64,000 nucleotides of DNA from the NCBI RefSeq assembly GCF_019175285.1, contig NC_056527.1:119133552-119197551 (forward strand). The letters run 5' to 3'. Shown piece after piece: positions 45,901-57,700 of the stretch. Below the pieces are notes generated by a model that had not been told where the DNA came from, searched no databases, and worked only from the letters and a program-made list of their open reading frames with translations. The position numbers and the translations under genes were made by a program. Each line of letters starts with the position of its first letter. The first letter of the stretch is position 1. The stretch comes from Sceloporus undulatus. Its lineage: Eukaryota > Chordata > Lepidosauria > Squamata > Phrynosomatidae.

Positions 45901-48697
45901 GTACCTGCAAGGTGGGACATCCAAGCTCAGTTTTGTAGAGATGGAAGTGATCCAAGAGGTTATGGAGTCCACCTCCTTGCAGGAAATCTACAGCTAAAGC
46001 ACTCCTGAGGTGGTCCTCTGACCTCTCATGAAAAGCCTCCAACAAGGGAGAGTTTGGAGGAGGCAAAGAGAGGACTGAGGAGCACTGAAGGGCAGGCACT
46101 TTTCACAATGGAAGGGGAATGACAATAACAAGTGCATGCAAAGACATAGATTTGGAAAGAAAACCCTAAGGCCACACAGTCCAACACCCTTTTGCCAGTG
46201 CAGGACATCTGCATTTGAAGACCCCCCTGAGAGGCGTGAGAATCCATTGCCTTCCAAGTGAGTCTGTTTCCACTGTCAAACAGCTTTTACCGTCAGGAAG
46301 TTCTCTCTCATGTTTAGCATGCCTCTTTGACGCAGAATCATTCAGCCACTGAACCAGAAGGGCTCCCAGGTCAGTGAGTCCAACCTCCCTGCAGGTACTC
46401 ACAGCCAAACCACATCCCTGAAAGGCAGGCCACATGACCCTTGTTCATGAAAACCAACTAGGGGACCAAGTAGGCAAGTCCCACTCTCTCAGCAACCCCC
46501 CCCCCCCCCTCTGAACCAAACTTGCCAAGAAAGCCCCATGATAAATTTGCCTTGGGTTTGCTGTAAGTCAGAAATAACTTGGACGCACCACAACAAGACG
46601 CTGCCATGAATCTTCTGCAAGGAGAAATATGGGATATATACGGGTTCAGCCAATAAACAGGCCTCCCCAACTCCTGGAGCCCCTCCATCAGGAAAGGAGG
46701 CCGTGCAGAAAGGTACAGGGAGGCCGCTGTCAGCCCCCAAAGCCCTGATGTTGAGAGGCATGGTGTCTGTGTGTGGAGGGGACCCTTATGTGTCACAATG
46801 CTGGAGAACAGAAAAATAGTGGCTTTCAAAATGTAAAGCACATGAGGAAAGTCCAAAGGAGCCACTCACATTTGTCCAAATGGACATTCAGAAAATCACA
46901 ATCTATCTTAGAGTAGGAATACCTTTAATTTGGCAAAATGAAAGGTTATAAAACAGAGGGGTGTGTTTTCTGTTTCCTTAGAAATCTTCTTCATTAAGTG
47001 CAAAATATTTTATATATTTATTTAACTCTGTTAAATAACTGTCTCCCAGACCTTTCTCCAGGTACCTTTTTCTTTTACTTTTTTGGACGACAAGTCCCAG
47101 AATCCTTCAAACATCAAGGGATGTATCCTCACAATATTATTATAGCACTAGGATGCCACCTGAAGTGCTCTGGCTCCATCCTCTGAAGTCCTTGGATTTG
47201 TAGTTGCAAGAAGAGGAGGAGGAAGCCAGCTGCCCTGCTACCTCCAATGACAAATAAACCCCACAGCAATGGGGTGGTGTGAATGTGGGCTGGTGTTGAT
47301 GGTTTGTTGTTGTTGTGTGCCTCCAAGCCACCTCTGACTTATGGAGACCTCAAAGTGAACATATCAAAGGGGGTTCTTGGCAGAATTGTTTTCAGAGAGG
47401 GTTTCAGTTTTGCCTTTGCCTTCCTCGGAGGCTGAGAGAGTGTGCCTTGCCCAAGGTCACCCAGTGGGTTTTCATGCATGAGTCGGGGCTCAAACCCTGG
47501 TCCCCCAGTGTCTAGCACACAAGCCACACTGGCACTGTTGAGTATATAACATCCAAAACACAGAGACCAAAAGCTAAGCTTTAAGAGGGCCATTCGTCAG
47601 GGCGAGACGTCCATCACAGCAACATTTCCACCAGACTTCAGCCTCCGAGATGCAGCCAAGATACTGCTGTCTACCTGTTGCACACCTTTAAAAATAATGC
47701 TGAGGCGGCCTCCCCATGCCCCAGACCTTTGGCTCACCTGACTTGGGGGTCTCTCCCCTCTTTGCTGGCTTTGGGCTGGGGCAGCGGCTGCAGCTGCAGT
47801 CATTTCGGCCATCCGCTTCTCCATCTGCTCCAGACGCTCTAGGATGGACATCCTGAACTGATTATCTGAAGGGGGAGGGAGAGAAAACATCATCACCATC
47901 ATCATCATCATCACAACCACACCTTTTCCCACAGTACTTAAGGTAGGTTAAAAGTTTAAAATTCTCATTGTAAAGAAGTTAAAAATGTAATTAAGCTACG
48001 GATAAAGTTAATTACAGAAGGAGACCTTCTGAGAAAGAGGAGGCTCCGGACCATCTCCAGCCTTGAGAGCCCCCTGCGGTGCCAAGAGAGAGAGGCGGAA
48101 ATGCAGGGAAATATTTTAGGCTAATCCTGATTCAAGGCTGATTAGCCCGCCTGGCCTCCTTCTGCCAGGTTGGGCAAGTGCAATGGTAATCCTGGCAAGT
48201 GTGTGCGTGTGCATGTGCAGAGTATGAAGCAGATGCACGGCACGTAGTCCCACGGGGGCCGGGTGGGGAGAGGAATGGGGCAGACACATTGCAACGGATC
48301 GCATTATGAGGGGCAGGCAAGATCCTCCGGGTTCTTGCAAAGGGAAAGGCAAGGCTGAATGGACCTCAGAAGCAGAAGAAAGCTGGAGCAGACTTGCATG
48401 ACAGGTAGCTCCTCCAGGAAGCCCTCAAACCGGACAGGAGGGAAACTGGGTAACAAGGGGGTGGTCCTGTCCTCCAGGGGATTCCCAAGACCACCACTTA
48501 CTCTGCCATCATCATTATCTGCAGTTAGTAGGCCAGTAAAATACCATTGGAACACACATTTTAGCACAAAACCACAAAATACATATTAATACAACTAGGG
48601 AAAAGGCCAATATTTGTATATTTTTGAAAGTCCATTAAATGTGGCAATAACAACCACCACAACTATCATCATCATCATCACCATCACCATCACCATT

Positions 48698-48744
<47 letters not shown>

Positions 48745-51700
48745 GATTACGGTGCAGTGCTAAGTGTTTGGTGGGAGCAGCCAGAGCCCCAGCACAAAAT
48801 GACTCCAGGAGACTCCAGAGCACAAAACACAATGGGGTCTGTTGGGCTTCTCTCAGCAGCAAAAGGAAACCTGCAAAATGGACGCTCCACTGGGGCTGTC
48901 CCAGGGAGCCCTCACCCAATTCAAAGAGAGGACCCCATTATGAGCAGGTTGCCACAGGAAGCTCAACTCTGGTCCTTGGGACAAGAAAACTGCCTTTTCT
49001 TTCTTGTAGACACACCACACAATTCGGGGAAGGAGGTGCCTGTTCTCCTACCCACCTCAATACTAGGTCTACTGCCCACTTCCCCACCTATACCAGGTCA
49101 CCATCTTGCTGGTTTAGCCAACAGTCTCCTTGCCTACTTTTTGGGGAATAATACCCTCACAAAGTGGAGCACGGTGCAGTTTCATTGTTCAACCTCATTT
49201 ATCCCTGCTCAACCTTACATTGTGCAACTGATCATAAGGGGAGCAGAGAAAACCAAGGTTGAAAGCAGAGCACAGGAAAACCCCGCACCTCTTAAGCCAA
49301 ACAAACGTGTTGCTAAAATCTTCCACTACAGGGCTACCTCTTTGTCCTTCCCTCTGGCCATTCCTTCTTTTTCCATTCATAATTCTCTCCATCCCATGCG
49401 GAACGCTATGGAGGAATGCCTTCCATTATTGTCCATTCATTCTATAAACACACACACACACACACTTCACCCATCAGTCCCGCAAAAAGATCTTTTCAGT
49501 CCAATCATTCCTTTGCTCAAAGAAGACAGTTCTCGAGTGAACCAGAAACATTATCTCAGCCTCACAAGAGACACCAACAAGACCACTAAACGACAGCAGC
49601 AACAACCAGCCACCTGGTCTCCATTACAAACTTGTCATTGACACTTGGGAGAACGAAGTCGAATGAAGCTGGGGAGGGGTGAAAGAAGGGCTTCCCACCA
49701 GAGTGAGTTCAAGAGGGAACTCCTTTCTACCCAAGTGTTGCTTCACCCAGCCATTCAACTCCAAGAGCTCATTGTGGTTTGAATGAAGGGTCAGACTTGA
49801 TATATCCTCGTGGTAGACCACAAAAATCAACATCAAACAGGACCCTTCTTTCCTCCTACTGTTCCCTCAACTACCCTGCCGTACACATAGTAGTCCCAAC
49901 CAATCTCTACTTGCCCCAAGGACTTCCCCAATTCCTCCGCTTGGCAGGCATCCCTCCACCTCCGTCCCCAGCGCCCCAGGTACCTGCTTTGTCCATCCCC
50001 TGAGGGGGCCACCGGTGGGGGGCCACCCTACCCCTCGCCTGCAGGCCCAGCACTCCGGTGGTCTCCGTCCCACCTCTTCTCCCAGCAGGAACCAGAACGC
50101 CTCTGCAGGAGTCTGCGGAGAGTCCCAGGCAGTGCCACCCTCCCCTCCAAGGAAAATTTAGACAAGAAAAGCGGCACGACGGGGGGGGGGGGCACTCAGC
50201 AGGAGCCACGCAATCAGGACACTCTGACTATCCCTGGTATGTGAGGAGAGTTAGCAGCGCAGCGGGTGGGTCTGGGACCCCTCCCTGGCACCCACCTGCC
50301 CAGTCAGCGGGGGGGCGCTGGGGGAGGGAACAGAGATGCCTCCTCCTCCTGCCCCTCTTCCTCTCTGGCCCTTTGCCTGCCACCAGCCAAGCTCCCAGGA
50401 CTGACTCCCCACCAGGACAAAGTGAGAGAGCCCAGTGGCTCTGCAAAGTGTGAGCGGACTCCAGCCGTCCCCAAAATAGCCACAAAGGGGGGGGGGGGGT
50501 GGCAATCCCTTAATGAGATCTAAAGGCACTCACTCACGCAAGGGGCACGCATGTGCGCACTCTCTCTCTCTCTGCATGGCCAGCCAGGACAGACACCCGT
50601 ATGAACTCCCTTTTTGTTTTACTTCCAGCAAGTGGAAAACAAGGGAAACTGACACCCAAGCCTTGCTGGAAGGGAGAGAAGCGTCTTCTCCTGCCACATT
50701 CACCCCAACCTACAAAACACACACATCCAGGGTCTCATTTTTCCTCCCCTGTTTTCCCTGGGGGTCTTCTTGAGAACAGAAAAGGAGTTTGATGTACTGA
50801 TCCCAAGTCATGCCTCTTCCAACAGCCTCAGGCATGAGAAACCTCTTGATTGGAGCAGGGAAAGGTCACCTTCAGCAAGGACACCTCCATTCCTAGCAAC
50901 TATGGCCCCTGGCTTCAGCAAGATCTAGACTTGGGTCCTAACTAGGTTCAGACTGGTAAAGCCAAATTGGACAGGTGGTTTAAAGCACTCTTCTCGCAGG
51001 GGCATCTCAGCATGAATTCTTCAGAGGATGTTTGCCTTTGTCTGAAAAAGTGGGACTTGCCCAAGGCCAATAGGTTTCCATAGCCAAGCAGGAATTTGAA
51101 CCCTGGTCTATTGGAATCAAAGACCAAGACCTTGGGCAAGTTACCCTTTCTCAGAGGAAAGCGACAGCAAACCTCCTCTAACTCTTGCCAAGCAAAACCT
51201 AGGAGAGGCTCATCATAAATCAGAGTCCACTCGAAGACACATAACAACAGGGAAATAAAAATCAGTATCAGGAAATGGGAAAATGGTGTCTTTGGAGCAA
51301 AAAGCCCCAAATTCAAGTCTCACCTTGGGGGTCTTTGTGTACCAGCCCCACAGAGCTGTGCAAGTGGATGTTAAGAGACACATGGCCACACAGCCCTTGG
51401 ACCAGGCCAGATGACTGAAACAGGTGTTTGGCAAACTGGGTACCTCCAGACTGAGGGTGCCAGCTTCTGTGGGCAGAAGGGGCCATAGGACAGACCACCC
51501 ACTTTCCATGCAGCAGACCCAGAATCCACTGCTCAAAATGTTAGGTGACGCTGAAGGGACCCACATCTCTCTGAATCCTCCACAAACACTGCCTTCTCTC
51601 CAAACACCTGTTTCAGTCATCTGGCCTGGTCCAAGGGCTGTGTGGCCACGTGTCTCTTAACATCCACTTGCCCTGTGGGGCTGGTACACAAAGACCCCCA

Positions 51701-54700
51701 AGGTGAGACTTAAATTTGGGGCTTTTTGCTCCAAAGACATCTGCAGGTACCCAGTTTGCCATTTGTCATAAAACTTGTGCAAAAAATGAAACTGGCAACC
51801 GCAGTGAGAGCTACTTTTTGGTGAACCCTCCAGACATTGCTGCACAAGATGGGCTGCTAATTACGCTTTCCTCTCTCTGTCTCTCTCTTGCACATGTTCT
51901 TCCGCCTGTCAGCTCCCTACCGAGGCACTGGTTTGGCCACCACAGGAACAGAATGATGGATAGGGCAGAGAGTGAGGAAGCTACTTTTTCTTTTCACTAC
52001 AAATCTCTGAATCACCTTCTGAACAACTTTCACTGAACAACTTGCAAGCAGACAACTTGCACTGTCCACAAGTTCAATTATTTCCAGCATGTGGAAAATG
52101 CAACACGTATTGCAGGGAACTGTAGGCCAAAAAAGTAACTTTTGCAAGCTCTAGCCATGTTCCTTGCAGACAGACAGCCTGCCTTGTGAAAGTGTGCAGA
52201 ATCATCACTATCTGTATTTGGGACACTTGGGAGGCACTTCTCAAGGTAAACAAATACAGCTCCAAGCCTTGAGCCAGGCTGAAAACAGAAAATCCCCTAA
52301 ACGTCCTTCGCCAGACCCCCAGCCATGTGCACAATGTCTCTTGCATCCGGGACCTCCAAGGGCTGTGACAATGAGACTGCCTCTCCAGGAATGGACCTAA
52401 TGGAAGATGGGGGGGGGGGGTTGTCTTTCATGGAAGGAATCTCTTGTTGTGGGGAAGTGAGGAGGGCTCACCCAGAAAAGTCGTTGCTTTGCTCCTGAGG
52501 CTCAGCGTACCTGGAGCACTGGCAGTGGAAATGGACCCCCAAAAACGTATGCATGAATGGACCCGAACTGAGATTGTAGAGTATGTGGAGAACAGTTCTG
52601 CATGGGGAGGTGAAGATGCAGAAATCCAAAGGACACCCCACCATTGCCACCCCCTTCCCAGGGCTTGGGTGACAGCTACTCCAAGGGGAGAGAGGAGAGA
52701 AAGGACCCCTTGGAGATGGGCTGGATCTGTATGATGAGGAGCCAGGGCTTCAGGGTTTCCCAGGAGAAGAGTAGGAGGTGGAAGGATGCCGTGTTGCAGC
52801 ACAGTCTGTGCCATGACGCCTGGGTTCTCTCCGAGGGGAACAGCAGTAGGCACAGTGCCCGGCCTCCGCCTGTTACTCTTGGCCTGTCTTGCCCCGTCAT
52901 GGAAACGCCTGACTCTGACCTCTCCTATCCTCCTCTTCTCAGCCCTCCAGTTTCCATTGCACACAAAGCACCACGCCAGGAATATCCCCCTTCCCCGTAA
53001 GACGACACCCTGGAACTGGCCCCAGACCCAGCTTGGATGGCATGGCACGTTTTTTTCCAACAGCAAAGCCACAAACAATCCCCCCCGCGGCCGCCGCCGG
53101 CTTCAGGAAGGCACAGCACCCTCCCCCCTCCATCGCCACCATTCCTACCCAATCCAGTCACCAGCCCACCAATAACCTGGACCTCAGCAACTCCAGCACC
53201 CCGTCCCAGACATGACACTGAGGCAAGCCTTGTCTTCTTCCTTGGATCCCTCCCAGGAAATTGGAGGGCTCCTTCTGTCCTTCTCTGGCCCTGTGACCTC
53301 CTCCTCAGCACACATGAAGTAACCATATCGGCTCCCACAGAAGCACCAGACCCAGATCCACTCCATAGGAAGGAACCCAGGCAGGCTCCCAGCCCCTCAT
53401 CTTTTGGGAAACCCAGTCGGAGAATCCCATCCCATCCCCAACTTTTTCCTGTAAGCATGACTCACCGTCCAAAGAGAGCCAATCCAGCTGAGTGCTGGGC
53501 AGTGCCATGAAGTTGCGGGCCCGGTACTCAAACAGGACGGACATAGAGATGATGTGGGAATCGAAGGCCACATGCAAGGGGACCAGGCCTGCTTCATGGG
53601 CTGCAAGGTGAGACAGAAGGGGCCATCAAGAACATGAGAGGCAAGGGGTGCCATCTCCCCAAGACAGCCTTGAATTGGCCTAATAGCCCCAGGAAGGAAG
53701 GGGCCCCAAATGCCCAACACACAGACACACAAGCATACAAAAAGCCCGTTACCTGGGCAGTAGCATCGCAGCACTCCAGACTGGATGAGTGTGGCAGGGA
53801 CAGAGATCTGGTCGAAGAGGCAACTGTATGGTTTGGCCTCACCCATCCATGGCCCAGTGATAAGCACCTTGACGCCCCCCTGCTCTCCGGAAGAGGGAAA
53901 GGAGGGAGAAAGTAAGGTGATGAGTGAGATGGAACACAGCTTGCCAAATAGGGACAAATGCTGTTCCTCAGATTTCCCATTGCCAACCACTGCATGACCC
54001 CACATGCCCATCACCTGTTGGACTCAGTCCCCAAACATTCCAGGTCTTCTCTTAGTTCTTGACCCCTAATCTCAAGGCTTCCTCCTACCCTTGCCCCTCA
54101 ATGCCTCAGACACCCAGAAAACCTAAGACTCCTGGCTGTCTGACCTTTAGCACTCCCCCCAAGACTGCATGCCTTTCCCCTGCTGCATACCCACCTCGGG
54201 GTAGGACCATTCCGGCGAGAAGTCCGTGATGGACACCAGCGGCTGTGGGGAACTCCCCGGAGGGCCCCCCTCGGTCGCATAGCAGGGCTCGGCCAGGGGC
54301 TCTGCAGAGAGGACCAGCACAGGGCTCCCTGCCCCACCGCCGGCCCCCTCAGTACTGCTGGCGCTGCCCGTCCCTCCCTCGTCCGTCATGAGCTCACTAA
54401 TAAGGTCGGGGAAGTGGTTGTCGAAAGAGAGGCCAAAGGAGGCCCCCACTGTGGCCTTCGTGGCCGCCTTCTGGATTATGGAGTACAGCTCCTCCTGGAG
54501 CTCCGTGGCCGAAATTTCCGAGGCCGATGCCACCTCCGAGGGTGGCCCCTTGCCTTCGCCAGGTGTCCCAGCCTCGGCCTGAGACTCCCCTTCTCCCATG
54601 GTCTCCATGGGAGTCTCAGGGCTGTTCTTCCCCTCTGTCCCAGCAGCAGAGGGGGATGGCGAGGGCGGCAGCGGTGCCGGCTGGGTCCCGTCGTCGTGGA

Positions 54701-57700
54701 TGAAAAAGCGGTTGGAGGTGGGCACATAGACGGAGTAGTCTGGGGGGGTGGTGGCAGCGGTGTTCTCTTGAGGCTCAGCTTTGGCTTGGAGCCCAGCCCC
54801 CCCTCCATAGGTTTCCCCTTGCTTGGGGCTGTTGAGGAAGCAGTCTGGGTCGAAGGCGGCAGAGCTGACCTCGCCCGTCTCCATGGTGGAGTCGAGGTTC
54901 TGTGAGAGAACCAGGCCTGGCCCCGGGAGCAGGGCCAAGCCCAGGGGCGGTGAGGGGCCCCCGCCGCCATCTCCAGAGACCAGGTGCTGGCTGGGCGTCA
55001 GGGCCAGTGGCTTCTCTGTGCCCCCAAGACCAGTCATGACCAAAATGGCACTCCCAGGAAGGCCCATCGAGAGAGTGACGGCCGGCAGCTCCTGCTTGGG
55101 GAAACCGTTGGGCTGGGCCAGGCCAGCAGAGGGCTGTGTGGAGTCCGGAGCGGCATCAGCCACGCTGGGGGAAGCTGCCTTGGCCAATTTCAGTTCCTTG
55201 CTGTCGGAGCTGGAGGTCCTGGGTGGCTCCGGCTCGGCTTTGGCCTCTGAGGCACCAGAGATGTTCTGGACCTCCATCAGGGCAGGGTAAGGGCACGGGC
55301 GGACTTCCACTTTCGGGGAGATGATGCGGTGCTTCGTGCTGCTGCATTTGTGTGGGACGTGTCCGGGACTCCCTGTGGCAGGGTTGGGGGAGAGCGGGAA
55401 AGAGAAGTGAGCAAATCCATTCCCTGGCTAAGTTGCGCCCATTATCTCTGGGCAGAGTGCAATGTGTTAAAAATGAACATTGAATGCAAGCGAGAAACAA
55501 TGGCAAAACAGCATATAATAATAAAAACTGAGAGGGAAAAAGAGCAGCAAAACAGGACATTGTAAAGAACTAAAGGCATTAGAGGCCATTCCTAAAACGC
55601 ATCAGAGAATCACAGTGTCTCGGGCTGTGAGGAATTAAAGGGGTAAAGTGGTAATTCAGACCTTGACCACTGGAGGACACCGAACACTCCTTGCATCCTA
55701 TACCCACAACCCCAAAATGGGTTTCCAACTGGAAGCCACTGGCTCTCTCACTTGTGGATGTGTCTGCATGCATCTCTCTCGCAGTACAAACCTACATCAT
55801 TTCAAGTCAAGGACAAGAAGGCTTAGGAAAATCAAACAATGTGCCTTCAGGACATCTACAATCTCGGGATGTGCTGTTGACAAAATCATTTTGTAATGAT
55901 GGACTGAAATGAAAACATTTATATAGTATCTATGGACTGCAAAGGCTTCTTGCCTGTGAAAATTCAAGACAAAATATTGACTCACTGACCATATTTTATT
56001 CCAATTAACACTAAGGCGATGACTTTTTAAGTTGACTAAAAATATATTAAAAGGTACCCTCATCCCCCAAATGTAAATGGTTTTTAATGTAGGTATTTAT
56101 AAGAACTGTTGACAGCAGGCACCAGGGGGGCAAAAATGAAAACATTGCCACCAGTAAGAATTCTGCCCCAATGAATTAATTTTCCTTTCGGTCCCCAAAT
56201 TTCTAACATGGCAAAGGGCAAAACCCCTTCGTACGCCGTTTCCACATTTGCCTACTGCCCCTTTTCTTTGGATGCCCAAACTCTATTTTTAATGCTCAGC
56301 TGGGATACAGAGGCACCTTCTAAGACAGTGGTTCCCAAACTGTGCCCTTTAAGTAATTTTGGACTTCAGCTCCCAGAAGCCTCAGCCATGTTGCTCAATA
56401 ATAGTCTAGGATTCTGGGAGCTGAAGTCCAAAATCACTTAAAGAGCACAGTTTGGGACCACTGTTCTAGGATGTGAAATGCATGTGAGACAGGATGGCTG
56501 CTGTGACACATACATGCATGCTCTAAAAATAAAGAATAGCTCTTCTATTCTACAAAACAATTGATTCAGTCGTGTGAACAGATGATCACACAGTCAGAAA
56601 GGAGAGATGTAGTAGTGATGGGTGACTTCAACTACCCTGATATTTGTTGGAAGTCAAACTCAGCCAGATCCTCAAGGTCTAGTAAATTCCTCACTTGCCT
56701 TGGAGACAATTTCATGGTCCAAAAGGTGGAAGAGGCAACAAGGGGGTCAGCTATTTTAGATCTGATCCTAACCAACAAGGATGACTTGGTTAATGGGGTG
56801 CAAGTGGTGGGATCATTAGGTGGAAGTGACCATGTTCTCCTGGAGTTTGTAATACGGTGGAAAGGAGAAGCCAGGCAGAGTCAGACACGCATCCTAGACT
56901 TTAGAAGAGCGGATTTCAGTAAACTTAGAGAAGTATTGAGAGCGATTCCATGGTCAGGAATACTAAAAGAGAAGGGAGTTCAAGATGGATGGGAGTTTCT
57001 CAAAAGGGAGATACTGAAGGCACAAATTAAAACAGTTCCAGTGAGAAAGAAAAATGGGAGATGTCGCAAGAACCCAGGATAGATGACTAAGGAACTTCCA
57101 ACGGAGATGAGTTTGAAACGGAACATGTATAAGAAATGGAAAAATGGGGAAATTACCAAAGCGGAATTCAAACAAATAGCTAGCAAGTGTAGAGATATGG
57201 TCAGAAAAGCCAAAGCACAGAATGAACTCAGGCTTGCTAGAGAGGTTAAGAACAACAAAAAGGGCTTTTTTGGATATGTCCGCAGCAAAAGGAAGAAGAA
57301 GGAAACGGTGGGGCCACTGCGTGGAGAAGATGGCAAAATGCTAACAGAAGAAAGAGAAAAGACAGAATTACTCAACACTTTCTTTGCCTCCGTCTTCTCA
57401 GAAAAGGCAAAGGCTGCTCAACCTGAGGATAATGGAGTAGAGGACAGAATAGAGGAATTTCAGCACAGAATAAGTAAAGAGATAGTAGAGGAATACCTTA
57501 TTAGTCTAAATGAATTTAAGTCTCCGGGACCAGATGAACTCCATCCAAGGGTATTAAAAGAACTGGCAAATGTAATATCGGAGCCATTGGCAATAATAAT
57601 CTTTGAAAACTCCTGGAGAACAGGAGAGATCCCAGCAGACTGGCGGAGGGCAAACGTTGCCCCATCTTCAAAAAGGGGGAAAAAGGGGATCCCAACAATT

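Noticed and set aside
54414-54905. 163-codon plus-strand frame over the large CAMTA2 exon
   Set aside because: Antisense shadow of a GC-rich coding exon; no domain.
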